A stretch of DNA of 51,929 nucleotides from Beijerinckia sp. L45 (GTDB taxonomy: Bacteria > Pseudomonadota > Alphaproteobacteria > Rhizobiales > Beijerinckiaceae), in assembly GCF_009765775.1 (NCBI RefSeq), contig NZ_LMUU01000027.1, forward strand, positions 1-51,929, written 5' to 3'. Positions 18,709-26,721 of the stretch are shown here, in pieces. Each line of letters opens with the position of its first letter. Positions within the stretch are counted from its first letter, which is position 1. The notes below the pieces were generated by a model. The model worked only from the letters and a program-made list of their open reading frames with translations. It was not told where the DNA came from and did no database searches. Both the position numbers and the translations under genes were made by a program.

Positions 18709-18866
18709 GCGCGAAGCATAGCGTGATCGTCATACCAGGCGAAGGGTTCACAATGGCTGGGAGGCCCTTGTCACCAGGGGAGAAGCCTAGGCCGGCTGAT
18801 GACTGGCGAGCGTGATGCAATCGCGCTATGAGGCAGCGTACGGACTCGGCCAGGGAAGCCACGATC

Positions 18867-19049
18867 ATGAAGACCTTTTTCGCCATGGCGGTCGCCGCGC
18901 TTCTTCTCTCGGGATGCGTCACGAAGGACTCGAGCGCCGACGACATCGACGTCGACAGCGCCGCTTCTCATCCGGAATGCGCGAAACAGTTCGGATCCAC
19001 AACCGACGGAATGGCGCGCGACGCGAACGGACAGCACGCCTGTTTCTGA
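18867..19049 (+). CDS. Small lipoprotein with C-terminal CF motif, 60 aa
   Basis: ATG 18867 starts a lipoprotein signal (KTFFAMAVAALLLSGC, lipobox LSGC) and a mature acidic spacer (TKDSSADDIDVDSAASH). The protein ends in PECAKQFGSTTDGMARDANG-QHACF. The end block matches those of the genes at 13408 and 19149 (C-x2-QF, GM-x-RD, G, CF). The upstream ATG-like starts (to 18828) would put 13 extra residues before the signal. A family member that is lipid-anchored while the others are soluble suggests an envelope role. Function is unknown. Confidence 0.65.
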   Translation: MKTFFAMAVAALLLSGCVTKDSSADDIDVDSAASHPECAKQFGSTTDGMARDANGQHACF

Positions 19050-19148
19050 GGCTCGAAGCGGCTCGCCCGCGCGGCCGCGTGCCCGACCAGCCTGCCAGGC
19101 AACCATTCGGGCCGCCTTCAATTATCGGTCGAGAACGGAAGGAAAAAC

Positions 19149-19409
19149 ATGGCGAAGTTTGGAAGACGACTGGCGTGCACCGCAGTGCTGATGGGCCTGG
19201 CGATGCCAAGTGCTTTCGCACAAGCCGATAGTGCATCGGCACCGGCACAGACCGGTCGCAGCATTGATCGAGCCGCGGCTCGACCAGGGTCGACGGCGCC
19301 GGGATCGGCTCAGACGTCGTCGGCGAATTCCGAATGCGCCAGCCAGTTCGGCCCCGCATCGAATGGCATGATCCGCGACAACGTCGGCACCCCGCGCCCC
19401 TGCTTTTAA
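19149..19409 (+). CDS. Small exported protein with C-terminal CF motif, 86 aa
   Basis: ATG 19149 is preceded by GAAGGAAAAAC, a good ribosome site. The signal peptide (GRRLACTAVLMGLAMPSAFA-QA) is followed by a low-complexity Ala/Ser/Thr/Gly linker and the conserved end ECASQFGPASNGMIRDNVG-TPRPCF. The gene lies 99 bases after the paralogue at 18867 in the same orientation, and a strong terminator follows. The block shared with 13408 is close to identical (GM-x-RDNVG-x2-RPCF). Function is unknown; secretion and a conserved Cys pair suggest a small disulfide-bonded envelope protein. Confidence 0.75.
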   Translation: MAKFGRRLACTAVLMGLAMPSAFAQADSASAPAQTGRSIDRAAARPGSTAPGSAQTSSANSECASQFGPASNGMIRDNVGTPRPCF

Positions 19410-19484
19410 AGCATTTACACGTTGGCACCTGAGGGGCGGCCGCCTGCAGCGCTTCAATCCGAGACCGCATCGGCACATAACGAC

Positions 19485-19520
19485 AAAAGCTCTGCCCACG
19501 TCTGTGGGCAGAGCTTTTTT
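19485..19520. terminator. Bidirectional rho-independent terminator
   Basis: A perfect 15-bp stem (AAAAGCTCTGCCCAC / GTGGGCAGAGCTTTT) with loop GTCT lies between the CF-motif gene at 19149-19409 and the convergent porin gene ending at 19585. A-runs and T-runs on the two sides allow it to work in both directions. Confidence 0.92.
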
Positions 19521-19584
19521 GTTGGACACCATCACACAAAAAGAAACCGGCAACCTGATGCGCCAGGTCGCCGGCTGGTCGCCT

Positions 19585-21033
19585 TTAGAAGCGGAAGCGA
19601 AGTCCCGCCGTCGGCGCGAAGTTATTCGTGTGAAGATAGCCGTTCGCGAGTCCGTTCTGCACGGACGAGTACATCATGCCGGCATAGACATCGAACTTGG
19701 CCGCAAACTTCCAGTCGACGTTGAACGATGCTGCGTTGAGCGTGCCCGCGCAGGTGGAAGCCGACGTATTGTTGCAGAACGTCTTGCCGAAGCTGTTCTG
19801 ATCGTAATGGTAGTAAGCAACGCCGGCATCCACCGTGCTCGTGAAGGCATAGCGCGCGCCCGCCCACATGATCTGAAGGTGCTCGTCATGGAAGCTGAAG
19901 GCCGTCTGGTTGATATTCGGGAAAGCGACACCGTACCCGGAGAGGTTGGTGAAGCCTGATCCCAAAGGCGAGCTTGGATTGCGGAAATCGATATATTCGT
20001 AACCGCCGAACAGCCGAACCTTGTCGTAGGTATACTTGCCCAGCAGCATGAAGCTCTGATTGTCAGACACCGTTGCTGCAAGCGTGTTCGGAAAAGCTGC
20101 GGCCTGCACCGCGGACAGCGACGACGCCGACACCGCGTTCTTATCGTTGGTATAGATCGCATCGCCCGAGAACTTCCCGTAGCGGCCGAGGTCAAAGTCC
20201 TTGCCAATCTGAACGCCGTAGGAGTTCTGAGCGCCATTGTTGGTGTCGTAACCGCCGACCTCGACGAGCGCGCCGAGCCGGAACAGATTGTCGCCGACGT
20301 TGACGCGATATTTCACCGACGTGACGCGCGCGTCTTCGGTGTCGCCGCCGCCGACGGCGGTACCCTGCCAGCCGATCACGGAGAAGGCGTAGGACGCGCT
20401 CATCGGATCATAAGCGATGACGCCGTCGAGCTCGAGCGAGTTCTGGTGGCCGAACGTCAGCGTGCCGAAGGTCTTGGAGCTGATACCGGCGTAACCGGTG
20501 CTGTTATAGAACTGTCCGCCGCGGCTCGAGTCGGCGTTGGACGACTGGTTGGCTTGCGCGACGCCGTTGTTGTCGACGAGGGACTTCGGGCCGTTCGCAG
20601 CGGTCAGCCCATAGGGGTTGAAGCCGAAATTCAGATCGAAGACGAAATCAAAGCCGGGCGTGATCGTCTCGACACCCTTGAGGCCGATGTTCGACTGCGA
20701 CAGGCCGCCCGGCGTGGCGAGCCAGCGGGATCCGGTGCTGTTCTTGCGGATCAGCTCCTGAACGCCGGTGATGATGTCGGGATTGAAGGGCGCGCCGTGG
20801 CTCTCATAGCCGACGCCCATGTCGATGGTGCCGTAGAAGGTGATGCCATAGGCGCTCAACGGGCAATCCGTCACGATGAACTTGATCGGATCGGTGCAGT
20901 ACGTCGGTGCGGCGGAGGGCACCAGCGGCGGCTGGTATGTCGGCAGATCCGCCGCATGGGCGGTCCCGCACAGTACGATCGTCGCTGCGGACGCCAGAAG
21001 CATCTTTCCCAAGTTATTCACTATCCACCCCAT
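19585..21033 (-). CDS. Outer-membrane porin
   Basis: This is a 482-residue general porin. The signal peptide ends about residue 27 (LLASAATIVLCGTAHA-ADLP). A conserved barrel start ITFYGTIDMGVGYESHGAPF is followed by LSQSNIGLKGVETITPGFDFVFDLN (gram-negative porin signature region with loop 3), FGTLTFGHQNSLELDGVIAYDPM and the terminal strand GLRFRF with C-terminal Phe for BAM. It is clearly a paralogue of the porin at 21649. The two are divergent, 615 bases apart, so they share an upstream region and may be reciprocally regulated. Confidence 0.9.
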   Translation of the reverse strand: MGWIVNNLGKMLLASAATIVLCGTAHAADLPTYQPPLVPSAAPTYCTDPIKFIVTDCPLSAYGITFYGTIDMGVGYESHGAPFNPDIITGVQELIRKNSTGSRWLATPGGLSQSNIGLKGVETITPGFDFVFDLNFGFNPYGLTAANGPKSLVDNNGVAQANQSSNADSSRGGQFYNSTGYAGISSKTFGTLTFGHQNSLELDGVIAYDPMSASYAFSVIGWQGTAVGGGDTEDARVTSVKYRVNVGDNLFRLGALVEVGGYDTNNGAQNSYGVQIGKDFDLGRYGKFSGDAIYTNDKNAVSASSLSAVQAAAFPNTLAATVSDNQSFMLLGKYTYDKVRLFGGYEYIDFRNPSSPLGSGFTNLSGYGVAFPNINQTAFSFHDEHLQIMWAGARYAFTSTVDAGVAYYHYDQNSFGKTFCNNTSASTCAGTLNAASFNVDWKFAAKFDVYAGMMYSSVQNGLANGYLHTNNFAPTAGLRFRF

Positions 21034-21648
21034 TCATTTGAGTCATACGAGCGTTTGGCTCGAAGCGGGCGGCGCTGCCAAATGAGCAGCAAACCCGTTT
21101 CGTCCCCAGCCAAAGCCGTTTGCTTTCCAACCGCACGCAGCCGTGCGTTGCTGAATGTCCGGTATATTAGAGCGAACACAGCGACAATAGAATTTCTCGT
21201 GACCTCGCCGTGAACAGCAAGAGAGCGCTGCGCATGAGATAAATGCGCAACATAATTCTACGTATCGACGGAAGAGAGCCTGGCACCGCTCCCGCCGCGC
21301 GGCCGGTTGCGGCCGTCTTTGGAGCGACGCACCGTTGCTGGCCATGACCGCGGCGAGATCACCTCGATCCCCTGCTCCGAACCAATATCGCAGCGCGCAT
21401 TAATCTTTTATTTACCAATATGCATTTCCGCTATCGCATTTCGGCCCTAATCTACCAAATGCTGCACCGCAACGATGCTGACTGTTAGGGAAGTGTCACG
21501 CGTTAGCCACAGATGTGACCCAATGCCGTACGACCATAGTTAAAGACTAGCCGCGCACGGACGGCGGGGTTATGAAAATTCGGGGGATCCGGATCGATTG
21601 CTAGCAATTGCAACCGATTCGATTTTTGGAATTTTCGGGGGGACGTTC
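21034..21648. promoter_or_regulatory. Divergent porin intergenic region
   Basis: These 615 bases lie between two divergent porin start codons and hold no plausible gene. The segment 21395-21440 is AT-rich (TTAATCTTTTATTTACCAATATGC) and stands out from the surrounding GC-rich sequence, as promoters or regulator sites do. The long leaders are typical of osmotically or stress-controlled porins, but no specific box could be assigned. Confidence 0.35.
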
Positions 21649-23223
21649 GTGCAAAAAGTTCTAATTTCAGCGGCAGCTATCGTCGGCATCGCAGCCGGCA
21701 GCGCGCACGCCAGTGAATCGGCGACGGCTGTGCCGCCGAAAGCGGCGGTCAAGCACCACGTTGCGGCCAAGAAGGTCGCGATGCGCCACAAGGCGCACGT
21801 TCCGGCTGATGCCCAGGCCTATCAGGCTCAGGCCGAAGCCCCTTACGCGCCGCCGGCTGATCTTGCCGCGCCGCTCGTTCCGCTCGCCCGCGCCATGAAC
21901 AGCATCGGCCTGCCCGCCAAGGATGGGTCGCTGACCTACCATGGCGTGACCGTCTATGGTGGCATCGACCTCGGCCTCGGTTATCAGAGCCACGGCGCGC
22001 CGCTCAGCAGCTACTACGGCTCGGGCCGTAACTACACCCCGAACGCCGCGAACTCGCACACCCAGGTCGGCCTGATGCCGAACTCGCTGAGCTATTCGAA
22101 CATCGGCGTGAAGGGTGTCGAGGAGATCGTCCCCGGCTTCAACTTCGTCTTCAACGCGCAGACGACCTTCCTGCCCACCTCGGGTAACCTGTCGAACGGC
22201 AACAAGTCGCAAGTCGTCAACAACGGCGTTGTGGCGAGCTCGCGCACATCGGCCGGCGACTCCAGCCGCAACGGCCAGATCGACAATGCCCAGGCTTACG
22301 CGGGTTTCAGCTCGCCGACGTACGGCACCCTGACCTTTGGCCGGCAGTACTCGCTGACCCTCGATGCCGTCATCGCCTACGATCCGATGAGCGCCTCGAA
22401 CGCCTTCTCTCTGATCGGCTTCGCCGGCATGACCCCCGGCGGCGGCAACACGGAAGACGCCCGCCAGGGCGACGCGCTCAAGTATCGTGTCAATTTCGGC
22501 CCCTTCCGTGCGGCCGCGATGTACAAGTTCGACGAATTCGGCAACAGCAACCGAAACGCCTACGCCGCGCAGTTCGGTGGCGAATACCAGGGCTTTTCGG
22601 CCGATGTGATCTACAACGTCGTCAAGGATTCCGTGACGACCTCGAGCATCGGCGCAGGTTTGGTGACCCCGACCAACGTCAATCAGCTGAATGGCACTGT
22701 TTCGGACAACTATGCCGTCATGGCCGTCGCAAGCTACAAGATCGACAAGTTCAAATTCTACGCAGGCTTCGAGAATATCCGTTTCGAGAATCCTGAAAAT
22801 CCGCTCGGCAACGGTTCGCCTGCTGAAGGTGTTCAGCTCGCCACTGTTACTAATAATGCGTTCGGTTCAGCGACGACCAAGAACAGGATCGTCAACATCT
22901 TCTGGGGCGGCGTGAAGTACGCATTCCGGGACAACATCGATCTGATCGGCGCCTATTACCACTACAACCAGAACAGCTACGCTGTCGGCGCCAATGCCGG
23001 ATGTTCGTCGCGCCTCATTTCGGCGACCTGCTCCGGTACCCAAGACGCTGGTTCCGTTCTCATCGACTACCGCTTCTCGAAGCGCTTCGATGTCTATGCC
23101 GGCGCAATGTATGGCGTCGTTCACGGTGGCTTCGCAAACGGGTATGCGCCGGTTGCCAACGGCACCACAGGCGCCGCGACCAACACCATCGATCCAATGG
23201 TCGGCGCCCGCTTCCAGTTCTGA
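21649..23223 (+). CDS. Outer-membrane porin, paralogue with basic His/Lys/Ala linker
   Basis: This is a porin of about 524 residues. GTG 21649 after GGGGGGAC is the likely start; it gives signal peptide QKVLISAAAIVGIAAGSAHA. Unlike its divergent paralogue, the mature N-terminus has a basic, His-containing linker of about 35 residues (KHHVAAKKVAMRHKAH) and an Ala/Pro stretch before the barrel start GVTVYGGIDLGLGYQSHGAP. Shared blocks are SNIGVKGVEEIVPGFNFVFNAQ, YGTLTFGRQYSLTLDAVIAYDPMSAS and the terminal GARFQF. The linker may bind the peptidoglycan or LPS surface; that is an inference. Confidence 0.9.
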   Translation: MQKVLISAAAIVGIAAGSAHASESATAVPPKAAVKHHVAAKKVAMRHKAHVPADAQAYQAQAEAPYAPPADLAAPLVPLARAMNSIGLPAKDGSLTYHGVTVYGGIDLGLGYQSHGAPLSSYYGSGRNYTPNAANSHTQVGLMPNSLSYSNIGVKGVEEIVPGFNFVFNAQTTFLPTSGNLSNGNKSQVVNNGVVASSRTSAGDSSRNGQIDNAQAYAGFSSPTYGTLTFGRQYSLTLDAVIAYDPMSASNAFSLIGFAGMTPGGGNTEDARQGDALKYRVNFGPFRAAAMYKFDEFGNSNRNAYAAQFGGEYQGFSADVIYNVVKDSVTTSSIGAGLVTPTNVNQLNGTVSDNYAVMAVASYKIDKFKFYAGFENIRFENPENPLGNGSPAEGVQLATVTNNAFGSATTKNRIVNIFWGGVKYAFRDNIDLIGAYYHYNQNSYAVGANAGCSSRLISATCSGTQDAGSVLIDYRFSKRFDVYAGAMYGVVHGGFANGYAPVANGTTGAATNTIDPMVGARFQF

Positions 23224-23250
23224 GGTTTGCTAACCGTCGATATCTACGGA

Positions 23251-23280
23251 AAGGGCCGCCCAATCGGGCGGCCCTTTTTA
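23251..23280 (+). terminator. Rho-independent terminator
   Basis: A perfect 11-bp stem (AAGGGCCGCCC / GGGCGGCCCTT) with a 4-base loop is followed by TTTTTA. It lies 27 bases after the porin stop and just before the end of the convergent small gene. Confidence 0.88.
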
Positions 23281-23288
23281 TATGAAAC

Positions 23289-23564
23289 TCAGTTGCCGCC
23301 GTTGGGCGAACCGGCCCCCGGGCCGCTTCCCTTGCCCGAGGCGGTTCCGCTCTCAAGGCTCCGGGTCGAGTTCGAAAGATCGCTGCCAGCCATTGGGCTC
23401 CGCGAACCACCCGTGCTCGGACCCGAATCGCGTGGCATCGCTTGCATAGACCCCGACGACGTCGTACCGGTCGTGGCGCCGGTCGCGGTCTGAGCCATGG
23501 CACCCGATGCCGCGGCAAGGAATGCGACAACAGACAAAGACAATTTCAAAGACTTATTAGACAT
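23289..23564 (-). CDS. Small exported Ser/Gly/Thr-rich protein, 91 aa
   Basis: This is a signal peptide (KLSLSVVAFLAAASGAMA-QT) followed by a low-complexity mature part of about 66 residues rich in Ser, Gly and Thr (TGATTGTTSSGS, GKGSGPGAGSPNGGN), with no Cys. It looks like an intrinsically disordered secreted protein. Function is unknown. It is convergent with the porin and shares the terminator region. Confidence 0.6.
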   Translation of the reverse strand: MSNKSLKLSLSVVAFLAAASGAMAQTATGATTGTTSSGSMQAMPRDSGPSTGGSRSPMAGSDLSNSTRSLESGTASGKGSGPGAGSPNGGN

Positions 23565-24058
23565 CTAACTATCCTTCGTTGCGTTCTATGGCTCGGCAAC
23601 GGTCGAGACTCAGATTCGTTGCAAGGTCAGAGAAAGCGCGGCCCCGACCGTCAGGCGCGGTGCGAAAGCGGCCCGGACCGAGGACGGTCCCCTCCCCGTC
23701 CGGATCACCTGGAACGCCAGCGGCCGTTAGCATATCGGAGTCGTCCAGCCCTCAGACACACGTCAAGCGACAAGACGATGACGGACTGCAGATCATCCGC
23801 GAAGCGATCCCATCGACCGCACGGGACAACAGCGATGGCTCGTTGCGCGTTGTCTTGGCCATGAAAGCCTGGGATCGCGAGGCCGACCGCTAAGCTTACG
23901 ACACAGCGTCGTGCAGCCGTATCCTTGCCTTATCCGTCGTTGAGCACGCTACCGATGCGGCGTTCGCCAAACGGCAAGCTTTCAAATGCCGCGCGCAAAA
24001 AGCGCGGCCGTCGACCGCGCGGTGAACACCGACGCGCCATTGCCTTGCTACGACGATG
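23565..24058. other. Intergenic region without a convincing gene
   Basis: These 494 bases separate two leftward genes. One rightward frame at 23579-23893 could encode 104 residues ending REAIPSTARDNSDGSLRVVLAMKAW, but its N-terminal half is Arg/Pro-rich as shadow frames are and no ribosome site is evident. No RNA gene or repeat was recognised. Confidence 0.3.
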
Positions 24059-25885
24059 TCAGGTCGTCTTAATGTCGAAGCGGCGCATGCGGCGGTACAA
24101 TGTTGCGCGACTGACGCCCAACGCCCGCGCGGCTTTGGCAACGTCGGCGCCATTCGCTTGCAGCTTATCGACAATGACCTCGCGTTCTGTAGACCCAAGG
24201 AGGGCGTGAAGCTCGGTCCGCGTTTCGGAACCGGGCGCTTTAGATGGCAACGAAACCTTGATGTCCTCTGCGCCGATCCGACGATCTCCAGCGAGCGCCC
24301 TGACGATTTTCAACGTCCGGTCGAGCTCCCTGAGATTTCCCGGCCAGCTATAAGCATCGAGCGCGGTGACCGCCTCGGCAGACAGATGGGCGAGAGGATC
24401 GATCGAGACCATCATCGCTTCGATGAGCGCGGGCCGATCCTGTCGTTCGCGAATCGGCGGCAGATGTACGGCGAGACCGCAAAGACGCTGATAGAGATCG
24501 GCCCGGAAAGATCCTGCAGCCACCATGGCGGGAAGATTCCGCTGGGTCGTACAGATTATTCTCATCGCGATCGTCACGGGCGTGTGCGATCCGGACGGTT
24601 TGATCTGCCGGAGCTCGATCACGTCGAGAAAGCGCGCCTGGAGATGGAGCGGGATGTCGCCGACCTCGTCCAAGAAGAGCGTGCCACCGGCCGCCAAGTC
24701 CACCAGACCGCGAACCGAAGCATGCCCCGCGCCCGCGATGCCAAACATCGTCTCATCGAAGGCGACCTCAGACAGCGTGGCACACGCGACCGTCACGAAC
24801 GGGTGCTCCTCTCCGACGAGCGAGTTGTGAACCGCCTCCGCGAAAGTTTTCTTGCCGGTCCCGGTCTCACCGGAGATCAGAAGAGGCAAGTCGAGCGACG
24901 CCGTGGCGCCGATCCGTCGGATGGCCTCGCGGAGGGTTGGCTCGCTCCCGACAAGATAGGCGAGGTCGGGTGCCCGCGCAGGCTCAAGAGGCAAGCGCCG
25001 AGCGGGTCGTTCGATCGGGGGAGAAAACGGCGCGGACCGCGCCACCTGCAGCACCGCACGGCTGCCGTCGACGAATAAAGATCCTTGCAGAGCAAGAGGA
25101 AAGTCCCGGAACTCCGTTTCGTGAACCTCGATTCCCGTTGCAATCAACGTGTTGTCGACGCCCAACGCCGCCCGCGCCTTGCGATTGGCGCCAACGAGAC
25201 GACGGGAGTCGTCAAAGGCGCAGAGAGCGCCACTGGTGCCGGACGGATCCAACGAGACGATCCAGTTGCGCCGGTAGGCGTAGCGGAAGCTGGCATCCTC
25301 GATGGCACTTGCGGTGCGCTCGGTAGCGGCACGCGCGAAGGCCGCGAGGCGGCGGTCGATGTCAAGGCTGCAGGACGAGACATCCAAGGCGCCGGCGAGA
25401 TCCCCGAACGCATCGAAGATGGGTACGGCGTTGCATGTCATGACCCGGTAGCGCGATTTGAAATGCTCTTGCCGATGAACGGTGAACGCGCGCTGTTCCG
25501 CCAGGCAAAGACCGACGCCGTTGGTGCCCTCGCAGGCCTCGCTCCAGACGGCGCCCGGCGAAAGCCCCCACTTTTTGAAGCCAAGGTCGCCATCGGCATG
25601 GCACGTCAGGGCGATTCCGGCCGTGTCGGTCAGGATTACGGCATAGCCGCTGCTGGCGACGAGGCCATGGAGTTCGTCGAGTTCTCGATGGGCGATGGAC
25701 ACGAGGTGGTCGAGGGGGTTCAGGGCATCGCGAAGCTCGCGCCGCGTGACGATCTGGATCGCATCGTCACGCTCGGGATCCATGCCGTACTGATCGAGAC
25801 ACCGCCGCCACGATGCCGCGATGGCCTCGGCCTCGTCGAGGACGGCCCGGCCGGTACTATGCGAGATGCTTTGCAGAGCGACCAT
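24059..25885 (-). CDS. AcoR-like Fis-family regulator with AAA+ domain lacking GAFTGA
   Basis: This is a protein of about 608 residues from ATG 25885 (AAAGG about eight bases upstream); the frame is open to 26425, but that part is intergenic in character. The N-terminal GAF-type region contains SWRRCLDQYGMDPE and the AcoR-like GTNGVGLCLAEQRAFTVHRQEHF. The AAA+ domain has Walker A GETGTGKK, Walker B GGTLFLDEVGD and arginine finger FRADLYQRL. A C-terminal Fis HTH (VAKAARALGVSRATLYRRMRRF) completes it. The sigma-54 contact loop GAFTGA is absent: the segment is about five residues short (MFGIAGAGHASVRG). It is divergent from the PQQ-ADH operon, which it presumably controls. Confidence 0.88.
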   Translation of the reverse strand: MVALQSISHSTGRAVLDEAEAIAASWRRCLDQYGMDPERDDAIQIVTRRELRDALNPLDHLVSIAHRELDELHGLVASSGYAVILTDTAGIALTCHADGDLGFKKWGLSPGAVWSEACEGTNGVGLCLAEQRAFTVHRQEHFKSRYRVMTCNAVPIFDAFGDLAGALDVSSCSLDIDRRLAAFARAATERTASAIEDASFRYAYRRNWIVSLDPSGTSGALCAFDDSRRLVGANRKARAALGVDNTLIATGIEVHETEFRDFPLALQGSLFVDGSRAVLQVARSAPFSPPIERPARRLPLEPARAPDLAYLVGSEPTLREAIRRIGATASLDLPLLISGETGTGKKTFAEAVHNSLVGEEHPFVTVACATLSEVAFDETMFGIAGAGHASVRGLVDLAAGGTLFLDEVGDIPLHLQARFLDVIELRQIKPSGSHTPVTIAMRIICTTQRNLPAMVAAGSFRADLYQRLCGLAVHLPPIRERQDRPALIEAMMVSIDPLAHLSAEAVTALDAYSWPGNLRELDRTLKIVRALAGDRRIGAEDIKVSLPSKAPGSETRTELHALLGSTEREVIVDKLQANGADVAKAARALGVSRATLYRRMRRFDIKTT

Positions 25886-26102
25886 CGTCGAGCCTTTCTT
25901 TGTCGCTGCCAGGCTCGACATACGCCGGTGCGGAGGGACCTGCCTTCCATATCGCAGGCGGGACGCCCGACGAAAGGGCACCTTCAGACGATCGTTCGGG
26001 CCGGAAAGCCAGGGTGAGAACGAAGTTATCAGATTTGAGACAGGCGGATTTCGATAGATGAATATAGTACATATTAGGAATTTCCCATAAATCATGCACC
26101 TA

Positions 26103-26120
26103 ACGGCACCATATCTGCTT
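26103..26120 (+). promoter_or_regulatory. Candidate -24/-12 (sigma-54) promoter
   Basis: ACGGCACCATATCTGCTT places GG (26105-26106) and GC (26117-26118) with exactly the 10-base spacing of the sigma-54 consensus TGGCACG-N4-TTGC, and keeps the CAC. It lies about 115 bases upstream of the first gene of the alcohol oxidation operon and opposite an AcoR-like regulator. The regulator lacks GAFTGA, so either the promoter uses another activator or the match is chance. Confidence 0.4.
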
Positions 26121-26233
26121 ATTGTACGCATAAATCCTCGGCGATAAGGTCGCCCCGGTAGCACGTATGGCGGATCGTGCAGGCATTTGTCGCTTCGCTT
26201 CTTACCTGCAGCCTCGGGATCGCAACCACATCC

Positions 26234-26707
26234 ATGAAAAGACTTGCTGTTTTCTCTTCGATTGCATTGAAGTTGCCGCGACCGCTGATGGCGGGTCTGT
26301 TGGCAACGACTGTCTGCATCCCGGCTCACGCAGACGACGCTTCCATCGTCGTATCGCATGCCTGGACACCCATCCAGGCTCAGTCCGGGGTCGACACCGC
26401 GCTCTACCTGCGCATCGAAAACCATGGCAAGGACGCCGACGCGCTCACCCGGGCCCGGTGCCCCGTTGCAACATTTACAGAGAAGAAGGTCGTTGACATC
26501 GGCGAAGGCGTCCCCGCGCCGCGCACGGTGACGTCCGTCCCGCTTCCCGCTTCGTCCACGACCGACCTGACCCCGAAAACCGGATTCGTCGCTCTGCTCC
26601 AGACGACCGAGGCGCTGCCGGTGGGAACATCCTTCACCTGCACGCTGACCTTCCGCATCGCCGGAAGCATCGACGTCGCCGTCGTGGCCGCCACAGCCGC
26701 ACCCTGA
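26234..26707 (+). CDS. PCuAC-like periplasmic protein lacking the copper ligands
   Basis: This is a protein of about 157 residues from ATG 26234; GTG- or ATG-type starts upstream (26177) and at 26288 are possible. A signal region ends CIPAHA-DD. The mature domain follows the copper chaperone PCu(A)C pattern: HAWTPIQAQSG, ALYLRIENHGKDADAL, a TEKK strand, PLPASSTTDLTPKTGFVALL, and ALPVGTSFTCTLTFRIAGSIDVAVVA. The His/Met ligand set of true PCuAC (HMLM type) is missing; KTGFVALL stands in its place. It probably has a structural or scaffold role in the alcohol oxidation operon, 14 bases before the aldehyde dehydrogenase gene. Confidence 0.68.
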   Translation: MKRLAVFSSIALKLPRPLMAGLLATTVCIPAHADDASIVVSHAWTPIQAQSGVDTALYLRIENHGKDADALTRARCPVATFTEKKVVDIGEGVPAPRTVTSVPLPASSTTDLTPKTGFVALLQTTEALPVGTSFTCTLTFRIAGSIDVAVVAATAAP

Positions 26708-26721
26708 AAAGGAACATCCCG

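Noticed and set aside
23579-23893. 104-residue plus-strand frame
   Set aside because: The N-terminal half is Arg/Pro-rich like shadow frames, no ribosome site, no domain; kept only as a remark in the intergenic entry.
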